From Inia geoffrensis (Eukaryota; Chordata; Mammalia; Artiodactyla; Iniidae): a stretch of 64,000 nucleotides of DNA. The position numbers and the translations under genes were made by a program. Position 1 is the stretch's first letter; each line of letters starts with the position of its first letter. Under the pieces are notes generated by a model. The model had not been told where the DNA came from, did no database searches, and was given only the letters and a program-made list of their open reading frames with translations. The stretch spans positions 71,036,784 through 71,100,783 of the forward strand of contig CM070910.1 of NCBI GenBank assembly GCA_036417435.1. Direction: 5' to 3'. Positions 1 to 12,063 of the stretch are shown piece after piece.

Positions 1-776
1 CTGTTAGTAAGAAAGAGATATTATTAGCAAAATAAAATTTACAGGAATCTTTAAAAGGAAATATGTACCTACCTAAGAAAGCTGGTTTTTCACCATTTTA
101 GGAAGTGTCTTTCACCATTTAGGAAGTTTCACCATTTTAGGAAGTCTACTTAGACATGATTGAATTACATGTGAACTGAAGCTAACAGGCAGATAATTTG
201 AGCACATTTAAATCTGTTGTTGAGTGCAGAATATCTACTAAACAACATTTAACCAAATGCAGCCACAAGGCACTTAGCCTTAAAATTGTATTTGTTTATG
301 TGTGTAATCCATAGCAGAAAAATTGTTCTGAATTCAGAAAATACTTCTCTCCAATAGTTTAGAATTACTGAGGGGTTTTGATAATTTTATTTTCGCATTT
401 ATGTGGTAATATTGTCAAGACTAGGAGTGGCTTTATCTTAGGTTCCTTCTGAGATGTGGCATTCTCTGGGATTGCATTTTGCATATGGTAGGTATTCAAT
501 AAATATTACTAGTATGCATGCAGGAATAAAATAAAATTTTTATAATTACTTTTGAAATTGGTTCATTATTTTATGCAGTTATTGGAACATTTTAGTATTT
601 ATTTTAGTCACCTAGTGTCAGGATGGGGAGATATCTCAATTTAATGAATGGTTTCATTTTCTTCTGGAACATGTATCTACAGATGATTTCCCTTTCTTTC
701 CCAGAGAATAGACTAATTCATTACGGGTAGAGTTCCCGGAAATCTGATGCTTAGCATCAGGCTGTGCTTATTATAT
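1..776. other. Unique AT-rich non-coding DNA
   Basis: No gene is seen. Apart from the tandem repeat near 89-146, the only recognisable piece is a probable L2-type tail around 480-530 (a 'ggtaggtattcaataaatatt' style ending). A small palindrome with 7-base arms (ctgatgc/gcatcag) lies at 744-760. Confidence 0.5.
89..146. repeat. Short tandem repeat, three copies
   Basis: Three consecutive copies of a unit containing 'caccattttaggaagt' lie here with a spacing of about 17-22 bases. The middle copy has lost one T. This is a small local tandem duplication in otherwise unique AT-rich DNA, and no function is visible. Confidence 0.8.
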
Positions 777-1048
777 TTATGAGGGACACGAGTCAGGTTT
801 CTCTTCTTGCGGAGGATTTGGGTTTCCTATTAAGGAATATTCATTTATCAGTCTCATTTCCTCCACAAAACTCTGTGAGATATGATATGTTTTGAGGTAA
901 ATCTGAAATACACTAAGATTTGTAAGCATCTTGAAGTAAAATGGATTCCTAAGAAGGTTTTTCAATTCACCATGGATTTCCCTTTTCACAACTGTGATGT
1001 TGGCTTCCATTACAGAACGAAAAATAGAGACAGGTTTGGGCTTCCTGT
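777..1048 (-). other. Weak candidate for a terminal coding exon
   Basis: The minus strand is open for roughly 90 codons and ends in TAA at 777-779. A possible splice acceptor (cacacag) precedes the open stretch near 1049, and an in-frame stop lies just upstream of it, as expected at an exon edge. The peptide starts KPKPVSIFRSVMEANI and is charged and non-repetitive, ending NPNPPQEEKPDSCPS. I do not recognise a family. Open stretches of this length also occur by chance, and no conserved motif is visible, so this is a candidate only. A second open stretch on the same strand lies at 1193-1450. Confidence 0.25.
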
Positions 1049-1192
1049 GTGAGGGTTCCGATCAGAAGCTCACTTGTAAAGAAGAAAATGCCAGACCCAT
1101 TCACTGTCCAGAGTGAATTTCAGGCCTGCCTGAGTTAAGTCGAAAGAGAACATTCTCATATGATCTTTTCCTTCCATTCTAGGTGATACTGC

Positions 1193-1450
1193 TCATTGAT
1201 CCTGACCTAGGTCATTTTTTTTCTGTTCAACTATTTCTGATTCCATTCTTTGTGGAGAAAAGGAATATGTTTTCGGAAACAAATCTGAAGTGATTCCAGC
1301 ATGGTCTGTGTGGTTTAATTTGGTTGAGAGTAGAGGGGTCATGTTTGAGGGAAAGGGTTGGCACTGGGGAAAGAGATCTCCAAGATTCCAGAGTCCATCT
1401 GGACAACATTTTGAGTCATTCTTCTTCAAGATCTTCTCTAAAATATGCAT
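1193..1450 (-). other. Weak candidate coding exon
   Basis: This is an 85-codon minus-strand open frame with a mixed, non-repetitive composition (MHILEKILKKNDSKCC... to a stop near 1193). It sits about 150 bases 5', in gene direction, of the candidate terminal exon at 777-1048. A pyrimidine-rich stretch lies between the two. I recognise no domain. An overlapping minus-strand frame is also open, which weakens the case. Confidence 0.18.
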
Positions 1451-1499
1451 TTCAATGGGTTGTACTGCCTTTATAAGATTATTTATAGCACTTCACTAA

Positions 1500-2920
1500 A
1501 CCCAATAGCTTATGTGTGTCTATAACTTCGTATTCACATTTATTTTATCTGTTCACCGAGGTTTCAAATTCCCTTAATAAGAAGATAAAGCCTTCTATTT
1601 CTCAATTATAGCTAAAATTTCAAATGCAAATAGAGTATAGGAGCTGAGTATTTAAAATTCACACTGAAGTGTAAATGACTCACACCAGAATCTTTCCACA
1701 AAGGAGGGATCCTTTGCTTCTCATCTGGAGGGCCTGAAACTGGGCTGTTCTAGGAGCAGGCATAGTGCAAATTGGATCTGTTGTTCACCATTTCTTCTCT
1801 TTCCTTGTGACTCTGTTTATGTCTTGAATCAACAGATTGGCTCTATATATCACCAATAACACATTCATCATTTCTGCATGCTATCTCTTGGCCTTTGAAT
1901 AGTGTGTGGAGTTGGAATAATTATAACTCAGGCTGTTTTGTTATAGATTAGAAACATATGATTTGAAATAAACATACCTTTAAGAAAAGACAGCATTTGG
2001 AACTTGTTATCTTTGTAAGCACAGTTTTTTTTTTTGAAAAGACAATTGTATGGGATCCGAATGCTCTGACTGACTTAAGAAAGAGCAGTAAGGGACTTAA
2101 TGCTGCTTTCCTGGCCAGTGCCTGCTATCTGAATGATTGGCAAGCTCAGTAACTTAATTCTTTGGAAAACAAATGACCTCATAGATGGAGTGGCTCCACG
2201 TTAGGAAGTGCAAGAGTTATGAAACGCAGTCACAGCCGGGAAAGAAGTTTGTTTGCATTTGGATGGGGACTTTTTGTTTCTAAGGTGCTACAGGGTGGGT
2301 CAGGCTAATAAATGCCTTTAGTGTGGTCCTAGGGAGAGATTCTGTTTTCTCTTCCCCACTCTCCTCCCATTTAATTTTCTTTTCTAATCTGGGTTTTTGG
2401 CAACACCTCTGAGTCATGTGATATGCTTGAGGCTACCAGGTGAGAGTGCCTTTTGGCCAGTATTTGATTTCAAGAAGCAGAGCTTCCTGGTTCCTGGCTG
2501 TTTTAGAACATTCATCCCTGTAGCCCCCTCAGTGGTTTGTAGTCATTTGTCTATGTTGAAGTGATGTATATTGTTTCCGATATTGTCATAGGAATTCAAC
2601 AAGAGTTTAACTAGCACACCCTTTACATCTTCTCGTATATTCAGGAAGGGGAGGGGTGGAGATCCTGCCCTGGGGACTCAGGCCAGGAAGGAGATGTCTC
2701 AGCAGGCTCTCAGTCACCAGCACATCCGGTCAGCCCAGACAGAGTCACTTCTCTTCCCTACCCTTGTCTGGGTGGCTCCCAGCAACCTAGATTCAGCTTT
2801 TATCTTTCTCTTGTCTCCTCCTTATGTGCTGTCCTGGACCTTGGGGCTCAGAAGATTGTTCACCCATAAGACTCTTCTTCGTCTAGCTTTCTAGTTTCCA
2901 TCGCCAAGCCTATCCTGATT
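1500..2920. other. Unique non-coding DNA
   Basis: No gene, known repeat or structured RNA is recognised. The stretch is AT-rich with short homopolymers. The short open frames in it have no protein-like features. Confidence 0.5.
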
Positions 2921-3192
2921 TTTTCCCCCTTTTAGATAGACTTTATTTTTTAGAGCAGTTTTGGGTTCACAGCAAAATTGAGCAGAAGGTACAGAGATTT
3001 CCTACACACACCGCTCCCCTGCCCCGCCCCACCTCGCTCGCTGTCAACACCTCCTACCAGTGTGGTACTTTGGTTACAGTTGAGGACCTACATTGATTCA
3101 TCATTACCACCCAGAGTCCATAGTTTACCTTAGGGTGGACTCCTGGTGTTATACATTCTGTGAGTTTGGACAAATGTACAATGGCATGTATC

Positions 3193-3826
3193 TGAAACCG
3201 CACAACTCAGATTGAGACTTGAACCCAGTGCTGGGACTCAAACCCAGCCAAAGCCTAGATTAGAATTTGAACCCATGTGCCAGGACTTGAACCTGGCCAG
3301 AACCCAGAATGGGACTTAAACCCATGTCTTTTAATTGAGATCACATACCTGGTCTCAGGACTTAATGAAGCTCAGGTTCTTGATGTCTTGTGGCACAAAG
3401 AATTCAGTGAGAGACAAAGTGATAGGTAAGAAGTGGATTTATTTAGAGAGAAACACACTCCACAGACAGAGTGTGGGCCATCTCAGAAGGCAAGAGGCCC
3501 CAAAATATGCTGTGGTTATTTTTTAAGGGCTGGGTAAATGAGTGGGAGGATTATTTCAACAATTTTGGGGAAGGGGTGGAGATTTCCAGGAATTGGGCCA
3601 CCACCCACTTTTTGATCTTTGATGGTTAGCTTCAGAACTGTCATGGCACCTGTGGGTGTGTCATTTAGCTAATGTATTACAATGAGCATTTGATGAGGCT
3701 CAAGGCCCACTGGAAGTCAAATCTTCCACCGTCTTGAACCTAGTTGGCTCTAACCAGTTTTTGTCATGTCCTGTGACTATGTCATTCTTTTAAAGGTTGT
3801 GCCCTGCCCCCTTCCCTCCTGTTTCA
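3193..3826 (-). mobile_element. Solo LTR of an endogenous retrovirus (class I-like)
   Basis: A 634-bp block interrupts the old L1 and starts with TG and ends with CA. It is flanked by the 4-base direct repeat TATC (3189-3192 and 3827-3830). A 4-base duplication with TG...CA ends is the signature of retroviral integration, as in class I elements. On the minus strand a polyadenylation signal AATAAA lies at 3443-3438, followed by a pyrimidine-rich U5-like part, which sets the orientation. No internal gag, pol or env sequence is present, so this is a solo LTR left by recombination. Its U5-like end (about 3205-3335) contains a degenerate repeat of a 'cttgaaccca' motif. The family name is not known to me. 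Confidence 0.82.
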
Positions 3827-4078
3827 TATCCACTATTATGGTATCATACACAGTAGTTTCAGTGCCCTAAAAATCCTCTGTATTCTGCCTATTCATCCCT
3901 CCTTCCCTCCTAATCCCTGGTAACCACTGATCCTTTTACTGTCTCCACAGTTTTGCCCTTTCTAGAAGGTCATATATTCCTAATCATATAGTATGTACCT
4001 TTTCAGATTGGCTTCTTTCACTTTATACACATTTAAGTTTCTTCCATGTCTTTTCATAGCTTGATAGTTCATTTCTTT

Positions 4079-4292
4079 CTTTTTTTTTTTTTTTTCCATT
4101 TGCGGTAAGCGGGCCTCTCACTGTTGTGGCCTCTCCCGTTGCGGAGCACAGGCTCCGGACACGCAGGCTCAGCGGCCATGGCTCACGGGCCCAGCTGCTC
4201 CACGGCATGTGGGATCTTCCCAGACCGGGCCACGAACCCGTGTCCCCTGCATCGGCAGGCGACTCCCAACCACTGCGCCACCAGGGAAGCCC
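4079..4292 (-). mobile_element. CHR-type tRNA-derived SINE
   Basis: This cetartiodactyl SINE is read on the minus strand, from 'gggcttccctggtggcgcag' (tRNA-related A-box area) to an A-tail, seen here as a poly-T run at 4080-4095. Perfect 14-base target duplications 'tagttcatttcttt' lie at 4065-4078 and 4293-4306. It inserted into the old antisense L1, whose text continues on both sides. Such SINEs are transcribed by RNA polymerase III and mobilised by L1 enzymes. Confidence 0.95.
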
Positions 4293-5599
4293 TAGTTCAT
4301 TTCTTTTTAGTGCTGTAAAAATCCTCCATTGTCTGGATGTACTGCAGCTTTATTTATCCATATGGACATCTTGGATGCTTCCAGGTTTTGGCAATTATGA
4401 ATAAAGCTGCTATAAATATACTTGTGTAGTTTTTTGTGTGGACATAAATGTTCAACTCCTTTGCATAGATACCAAGGAGTGTGATTGCTGGATTGTATGG
4501 GAAGAGTATGTTTAGCCAAACTGTCTTCCAAAGTGGCTGAAACATTTTGCATTCCTACCAGGAATGAATGAGCGTTCTTGTGCTCCACATTCCTGTCAGC
4601 ATTTGCTGTTATCAGAGTTCTGGATATTGGCCATTCTAATAGGTGTGTAGTGGTATCTCATTATTATTTTAATTCGCATTTCCCTAATGACACGTGCTGT
4701 GAAGCATCTTTTCATATGCTTATTTTCCATCTGTATATCTTCTTTGGCAAGGTGTTTGTTCAGGTCTTTCGCCCATTTTTAAAATCACATCATTCATTTT
4801 TCTGGTTGAGTTTTAGAATTCTTTGTCTATTTTGGATAACAGTCCTTTATCAGCTATGTTTTTTGCACATATTTTCTCCCAGTCTGTGGCTTGTCTTCTC
4901 GTTCTCTTAACAGTGCTTTTTGCAAAGCAGAAGTTTTTAATTTGAATGAAGTCCAGCTTATCAATTTTTTCCTTCATGGATCATGCCTTTGGTGTGTATC
5001 AAAAAATCATCACCGTACACAAGGTAATCTAGATTTCCTTCTGTGTTATCTTCTAGGAGTTTTATAGTTTTGTGTTACATTTAGTTCTATGATCCATTTT
5101 GAGTTAATTTTGTGAAGGGTGTAAAGTTTCTATCTAGATTAATGGTTTTTTTTGCATGAGGAAGCCCTGTTGTTGCAGCACCATTTGTTGAAAAGACTGT
5201 CTTTTCTCCATTGTATTGCCTTTATCCTTTTGTCAAGGATCAGTTGACTCTATTTATGTGGCTCCATTTCCGGGCTCTCTCTTCTGTTCCATTGATCTGT
5301 GTGTCTGTTCTTTTGATGATACCACACTGTCTTGAGTACTAGAGCTTTATAATAATTCTTGAAATTGGATAACACCAGTCCTCCAACTTTCTTCTTTTCT
5401 TTCAATATTGTCTTGGGTATTCTGGGGCTTTCCCCTCACCATATAAACTTTACAACTAGTTTGTTGATACACAAAAAGTAACTTGTTGGGATTTTGACTG
5501 GATCTAAAGATCTATGGAGTCTATTGATCAAGTCAGGAAGAACTGACATTTTGACAGTATTGATCCTGTTTATTTTTTAAGTTTGGATCCATTCAGCCA

Positions 5600-5765
5600 G
5601 GCATGATCTCATTTACAACTCATAATAATCCCATGAGACAAGCAAACGGCAGAAACTAAGGTTCAGAGAAGCTAGGTAATTAGTTCAAGGTCACCGGGTG
5701 GGAAATGGTAGAGACAGGATTTGAATGCAGATCTGCTAGGCTCAGAGCCCTTGCTCTGAGCCAGT
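5600..5765 (-). mobile_element. MIR SINE fragment, antisense
   Basis: The antisense MIR core is recognisable from 'aactaaggttcagagaagc' through 'caaggtcaccgggtgg' to 'gacaggatttgaatgcag'. It is an old, diverged mammal-wide SINE. A second MIR in the opposite orientation follows immediately. Confidence 0.75.
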
Positions 5766-5774
5766 TTCCCAAGC

Positions 5775-5990
5775 AGCATCATGGAGTGCTTCAGGGCACA
5801 AACCCTGGTGTCAAACCAGCGGGGTTTAAACCTTGGCTCTGGCACGTGCTGGGCGTGACCTAGCTTGTAGCATAACTTCTCTTGCTTCAGTTTCCTCATC
5901 TATAAAATAGGGGTGATAATAATAGCAGCTGCTTCGTAGAGTTGTTTTGGGATTAGTTTGTCACATGTAGTGATGTGAACATGCCTGGAC
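5775..5990 (+). mobile_element. MIR SINE, sense
   Basis: The MIR core is readable on the plus strand, with 'cttcagtttcctcatctat' and 'aaataggggtgataataata' near 5885-5925 and an upstream tRNA-related part. It lies tail to tail with the antisense MIR at 5600-5765. Confidence 0.8.
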
Positions 5991-6406
5991 CATAGCAAAA
6001 ACGTTATGAGTTTTATTCACTGCTAGTATGGCCACTCCCTGTTGGTCATAATACTCTTTGGAGCCCAGGCTTCGGCATTTGTGCAATGCAGTTTAAGTAT
6101 TTGTAGACAGGACAGTGGCCATCTGGCATGTGTGGAAGAATGTCTGCTCCTTGGTACAAAGAGAACTTTGTACCTACGAGGGATGAATGCATGTGACAGA
6201 CCAATACCTTTCATTCCGTAGTATGATAAAACCCTTAAAATGCAGATATGTCTACAAAAGACAAATCTTGCCTTAAAATTTTTCTAAGGTATATGTAACT
6301 CACATGGCAAATATTTTCCTCAGTACAAAAAAAGTTGTGTACCAGATCCTGGCACCTGAGACAGAACAGAAAGGAGGAAAAAAACGTTAAAAATTGGGAA
6401 CCTGAG

Positions 6407-6578
6407 GGCTTCCCTGGTGGCGCAGTGGTTGAGAGTCCGCCTGCTGATGCAGGGGATGCGGGTTCGTGCCCTGGTCCAGGAAGATCCCACATGCCGCGGA
6501 GCGGCTAGGCCCGTGAGCCATGGCCGCTGAGCCTGTGTGTCCGGAGCCAGTGAGAGGCCCGCGTACAGCAAAAAAAAA
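6407..6578 (+). mobile_element. CHR-type tRNA-derived SINE
   Basis: The element is in sense orientation, starting 'ggcttccctggtggcgcag' and carrying a B-box-like 'gggttcgtgccc', with a short A-tail. The target duplication ends in 'attgggaacctgag' (left copy 6386-6406, right copy 6579-6607). The right copy has an expanded A run, five As having grown to thirteen. Confidence 0.95.
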
Positions 6579-7321
6579 GTTAAAAAAAAAAAAATTGGGA
6601 ACCTGAGACACTGAAGGCAATCTCCATGACTAGATATGTAAGAGAAACATCATTAACAAAACTGAATCTGGTGCTCTTTCTAGATCTAGACTAATGTCTC
6701 TCAACCTTCTTTAATTGTCACCACTTTACGGAGAAAAATGAATTAAATTTAAATGAATGAATGAATTATACTAAAATTAAAAGGAATTTAATTTCTCCCT
6801 AATGAGGAAAATCAAAAATCGAATACTAAGAAATAGTATTTTGTCACAAATATTATTGTCATAAATAGTATTATAAACCATTATAACACATAGTCTAGAC
6901 TATACTTGCCTCATCTGCCACATGAATTACTGTGATAATTTACTGTGATAAATCAAGCTCATCACTGGGCTTGATACATTTAAAGCTTTTAAATTGATCT
7001 ACAGACCAAAGAAAGGACTTTGGATGGACGTTTATTTTTGGTTTCAGACTGGTGGGATAGGATGAATTTGGGGATCTTCCTTGACATTTCCTTGCCACTT
7101 TGTTCCTGGCTTGACCTTATACTGGATTAAGTATGATAGCCACGAGTGTGTCATAAAGTTGTGCCTAAATTCCATAGCATCTTATTTTAGGCCTCTGCCG
7201 AGGGGCTGCTTGATGCCTGATTCCTCTAGCCTCTTAGGACCCATCCATAATAGCTGAGCCTGTCACTTTGCTTTCTTCCACATCTAGTGATGTACCATCA
7301 TTCTCTACTTGATTCCTTTTT

Positions 7322-7614
7322 TTAAATTTAAGTTTTAATTTTATATTAGAGTATAATTGGTTTACAATGTTGTGTTAATTTCAGGTATACAGCAAAGTGA
7401 TTCAGTTATACATATACATATATCTATTCTTTTTCAAATTCCTTTCCCATACACATTATTACAGAGTATTGAGCAGAGTTCCCTGTGCTATACAGTAGGT
7501 CCTTGTTTATCTATTTTATATACAGTAGTGTGTATATGTTAATCCCGAACTCCTAATTTATCCGTCCCCCCCACCTTTTCCCTTTGGTAAATGTAAGTTT
7601 GTTTTCCAAGTCGC
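7322..7614 (-). mobile_element. 5'-truncated L1 3'-UTR insertion
   Basis: This is antisense L1 3' UTR of the cetartiodactyl type ('cagcaaagtgattcagttat', 'gtgctatacagtaggtcc'). It is flanked by exact 14-base duplications 'cttgattccttttt' at 7308-7321 and 7615-7628. Only about 290 bases of the L1 tail were copied, so it has no coding content. Confidence 0.93.
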
Positions 7615-7628
7615 CTTGATTCCTTTTT

Positions 7629-9970
7629 AGTGCTTTTGTATCCATTCAGAAAGCCTTCTGTAACTTTGTAGCCAACACAGACACCTCTCTTCCATTAACA
7701 ACCAGCTCAAGAATTATTTCTTGTGTTACACAGACCCACATTCACCTTTATTCTCAACAGTTCAATTGCCCTTAGTCTGTGCCGCACAACCTCACCCTTG
7801 GCAAGGTGCGTACGCACTTGCGTGCGTGCGTGTGTATGTTTTCTTTGTAGTTCACGTGGGTGCTTGTTGTCTTCAACTAGATTGTAAATTCTTTTTTGGA
7901 AGGGACAGCTCTTTCTCTCTTCAGTAGCAATTCTAAGTTCTGTACTGAGTCCACAGAAGATGGTCAGGAAACACTTGTAGTCTTGAAAACTCTGGTATCC
8001 ATTATAAATCACTCATGTGGGGAGCGTCAAGGAAATCTCACATTCATCTGCTGTTGCCATATATTAGCTGCATATTGCAGGAGGGAGACTGGATTAGCTC
8101 CTAGAACTTACTAGACTCCATGGACCAGAAGAGGAATCTCAAAACCATCCTTTTGGCCATAGAAGAGAATTTCTGACTTTTTAATTTTGCCAATTGTGGC
8201 CAAAATGCTATCAACTGTCTCATATAGTTATATTATTTCCTAGAAAAGGACGTTGACACATCAGAAGAATAGAAATGACATAGTCTTACAATTATACAGT
8301 CCTTTAAATTGAATAAATTAAACTTCATGAAAAACTTACTGTATTTTCCTTATTGTTTCTAACTTTTCCACCCATGAGGGAAAGCTGGCATGTACTAGCA
8401 GTTTTCCAAGGGTGAACTGATCAGATCCATCCTTTTCTTATTTGGTCCATTCTAATATCTCTTCCTTTATTTATTCTGGAAGTGGCCCAATGGCCCCAAA
8501 TAATATTTAAAAATCCATTACAATGGCAAATAAAATGATTTTAAAATTAAAAGCCAGTGTCCTGACCATTTCCCTGTCCCTAATATTATATATAGTTGAG
8601 AGTCAAGTAGAGAATGTCTTCTAGCGCCAGTCTCATACTGACGTCTGCATCACCTGTGCCACAATTCCATCCATAGCTTATTGTGGCCTTATTTTGTTTT
8701 ACCTGAAGACTTTTGTAAGACAATGATATAATGAATGTCAATATTTGTAGCAGTTGGCATTTGGTTCAAAAATTTAATTTATGAAAACAATACACCCAGT
8801 TTCATTCAGAAGATTTAGATGGAAGCAGCTATTTGTCTGTGTTTCTACATCATTAGTACTGGGATTCTAGAAGAGCCAGCGTCCTGGAGAACATGGCCAG
8901 AATCTGGAATAAGCACTTGCCCAAATGACGGCACATCAGCTTTGATGTCCTCAAAGGAAAGAGGATGCTTACAAAGTCACCACAGGGATTTTGTGTATTG
9001 ATTTTGGTCAGCAGGGCACACAAAGCAGGAGTTGGGACCTACGGTCGGCTGTCTTCCCACTTTGCTTTGCGGGGCCAGCTGTGGTCTCTGGGATTTAAAT
9101 TGCATTTGATTTGTGAAATGCATGACACTCTTTATATACTGCTCTGTGTGTGTGAAGTTTCTATCCTCTGCGTGTGAGAAGTTTCAGGGGCAAGATGTTT
9201 ATTTCAACCCTAGTTGGATTGTATGTGATCAAGCCATTGGAGATAAAATTCCCTTTGCACGGGGCTATTTTAAAGTTCTGTGTACTTTCTTGGGCACCCC
9301 CCAGCTCAGAGACCTTTCTGCCCTGAGGAGTTTTACTGAATAGATGAATTAACCCTCAGCTAACTGGACATTTCAGTTAGAGAGAACATTCTGATTTCTA
9401 AATCATGCCTGTCACCTTCGATACTACAGTGAATTACAGAAATATTTGAGCATAGTGTATGTAACCTTTCAATGAATTCTACAGGTATTGCTCTGTCGCT
9501 TCTGAAGACTTTAAGGGGAACATTTTACTAGCAAAACAGCAAAATGTTTAGTGGTTTTCTTGCTGACCTTCTACAAGATTTGTTTAATTATGCTTTTTTG
9601 TTTGTTTCAAATGAAGAAAATATTACTGAATGCTTGAACTCTGTTCTGTCTTGCTGTTATAAGTCTATTATTGAACAGGCAGCAAGGCATTGTTTGAGGG
9701 GCAGAAAAAATAGCCAGTACCGGGTAGAAAGTTATGGCAGATCTGGGACAGACTTACTAAGGGGTATGCTATCTTGATGTGCACCCACATCATGGGTCGC
9801 ATCTATGAGAGGTAAGGGAGGAGGTGAAGGTGGAACCCCATGAATGGCATATGGGGAGAGATCATCACTTTTATTCTAGGTTGTGGGAATGGTCACCTGG
9901 AAAAATTTAGAGATCCATGATTCAGAAGCTTCTTTAAGCATTTTGAGCAAGAATACAAGGGTTGGATAGA
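7629..9970. other. Unique non-coding DNA
   Basis: No gene or clear repeat is recognised. A short imperfect GTGC/GTGT-rich patch lies at 7805-7845. Several short open frames exist here without protein-like features. Confidence 0.5.
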
Positions 9971-9971
9971 A

Positions 9972-10090
9972 ATGTGTTCCAGTTCAGATCCCTTGCTGCC
10001 TCTTATTATCTATGATTAGTTTCCCTGTGACTCAGTTTTCTCACCTGTAAAAATGGAAATAATAGTACCAGTATTGCCTAGGCTGGTGGA
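9972..10090 (+). mobile_element. MIR SINE fragment
   Basis: The sense MIR core is recognisable as 'gactcagttttctcacctg' followed by 'taaaaatggaaataatagta', with the preceding tRNA-related part partly preserved. It is old and diverged. Confidence 0.75.
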
Positions 10091-10444
10091 AAGGCTTTGC
10101 CGTCGTGCAGAGGTACAGCCTGACAGGGGCGCTGCCATCATAAGCACATGGCCTTCAAGCTCGGGTGGTTGCCCCATCCCAGTTAGCAGCAAGGGGAGGG
10201 GCATGGAAGTGAGACTCGGAAGTGGCTCATCCATCTTGCACGCAGACTCCATTGGCTAGAACTCATCCCTGTGAGGGGGGGCTGCAAACTGGGGATCAGC
10301 TGTGTGCTCAGGGAGAGGAAGAAGGAAATGACATGGATTTTGGTAAAGAGTGAGCGGCCTTTAGTACCAAGTATACTGGCGCTTAAGAGAGTGTCTATTA
10401 CTATGACTTCTCGGTGTAAAGTATTCTATATGCTCAGAAAAATA

Positions 10445-10540
10445 TTCGTTCATGTGTTCACTTGTTTGTTGATGCCACACATATTTGTTAAGACCTGCTA
10501 TGTGCCATTCATCATACTAGGTTCTGGTAGCTAAAATGGA
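10445..10540 (-). mobile_element. L2 LINE 3' fragment, antisense
   Basis: The antisense L2 tail is readable as a diverged form of 'caacaaatatttattgagc' followed by 'acctgctatgtgccattc' and 'actaggttctggtagc'. A poly-T run follows at about 10551-10568. Confidence 0.6.
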
Positions 10541-10569
10541 GATGACTTTGATTTTTTTTTTTTTTTTTG

Positions 10570-12049
10570 GTAGCGAAAGAGAGAAACTCCAAAATTTCAG
10601 AACGTATATGTGTTACGTTGTTTCATAACCTATAATTGAAAGCAGAAGTCATGCAAAACCCTCATTTCTTTTGCATCGGTCTTAGGCATCTTCCAGATCT
10701 CCTTTCTGACTTGGCACAGTTCTGACCGAGCACATAGTAAGCATTCAGATATATCTGTTGATTAACAGTGTATTTATTTGGTAAAGGAACAAGTGTGCCT
10801 GAAACCCATTAATAAATATGAGTCACTCTCTCCAATATGTTCCCTAAAAGACTTTGAATTCCAAGAGAATTTTTTTTTTTATTAGGGATTTTGGCTAAAT
10901 TCATTGACCACTTCATTTAGTGCTGTGTAGACAGGACCTTTTGTTCTTGGGGTAGTAGATCTTATGGGACCAATTATGTTTTATCCAGGAAAGCAAATTT
11001 CCCTCCTCTGAATGAGATCTGATTTTCATTAGATAGGTTTGCTACAAGATTATTTCCTGAAAGGAATGTCCAGAAGCTTCTGACTCAATTCAGATTTAGC
11101 TGCTTCTCCTCCACCTGCATCCCTGTGGTGCCTGGGTCGGAAAGCAGGCTGGAATTCCATCTGGGAAGCTACCATTAAGGTAGTTTGGGCCAAAAGCTTA
11201 GCTCTCTTTGGAAACTGAATGAAAGGATGCTGGAGCATGACTTTCCTCAGAAAAATAAATTAGGAATTAATATTGCATTTCAGCTAGATTTGGCCAATAG
11301 TTATTTTTTGCACCATGGTTTGTCAAATAACATAATCCTTGGGTGAATCACAGAAATAAAAGGAAGGAAGGAAGGAAAGAAGTAGACCAGCTCAAGGCGG
11401 GGGTGGGGGGGAATTGCGTGGGAAAATATGCTGAACCACCTAAAGCATATTTTAATTAGCCACAGTGGAACAAGCACTAAATTAACTGTGCTTTGGACTC
11501 AAGACACCTTGAAGCAGCTAGAGGGATTTGGGGGGATGAATAGCTTTAATTTTGTCCAAAGAAAACCATTATATAACGCATGTGTTGGTGGTTAACAGAT
11601 CTTCAACATATCTAAAAGGCCCAAAACATTGTATATTTAAGGAATATAACTTCGAATTCAGTGGTAGAGAGGAAAACTTATTTGAAATGGGTCTCCCAGA
11701 CTTATTTATGAGAACTTTTAGAACTATTTCAAGACAAAAATTCCATCAGCCTTTATAACACCTGTAGGAAACCCAACTATCTAAGAACATTTTGAGTAGC
11801 CCCACCAGCCTAGGCAGTATGCCAGCAGAAGAGTATGCTTGTGAGAATTGTGCAGGCAAAATTGTTGAGCTCCGATGGCTCTCAATTCTGTATTATGCAC
11901 TGTCTCTTCTCGTCTGGGTCATCACCTCCTTAGCAGATCTTACAGGGCACTGGAGCTGGGAAGAAAGTTGTGTATGGATTGGGAGTGGTAATGGGTGCTG
12001 ACTCAGGATGTCTTCTCTGGGAAGGCCGGTTGTTAGAATAAAGAAGAAT
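10570..12049. other. Unique non-coding DNA
   Basis: No gene is recognised. A small (GGAA)n-type run lies at 11362-11382. A probable L2 tail remnant lies around 10730-10765 ('cacatagtaagcattcag'). Confidence 0.5.
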
Positions 12050-12063
12050 CTAGAAGTGGTTTT

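Larger units (their letters stand above)
2925..5575 (-). mobile_element. Ancient L1 (L1M-type) 3' half, antisense, split by later insertions
   Basis: Read on the minus strand, this is the 3' part of ORF2 and the 3' UTR of an old mammalian L1. The landmarks are the antisense phrases 'ttgggttcacagcaaaattg' near 2960, 'ccattgtctggatgtac' near 4330 and 'ccagcttatcaattttttcc' near 4950. The L1 is interrupted at 3193-3826 by a solo LTR and at 4079-4292 by a SINE. The L1 text resumes cleanly after each, which proves the order of insertion. The L1 is heavily mutated and has no usable frame. The subfamily cannot be fixed by eye. Confidence 0.85.

Noticed and set aside
6407..6480. tRNA-like A and B boxes
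   Set aside because: They belong to the tRNA-derived head of a SINE, not to a functional tRNA gene. There is no cloverleaf.
7805..7845. Alternating GTGC/GTGT run considered as a Z-DNA element
   Set aside because: It is short and irregular; only the run at 34823-34872 is long enough to list.
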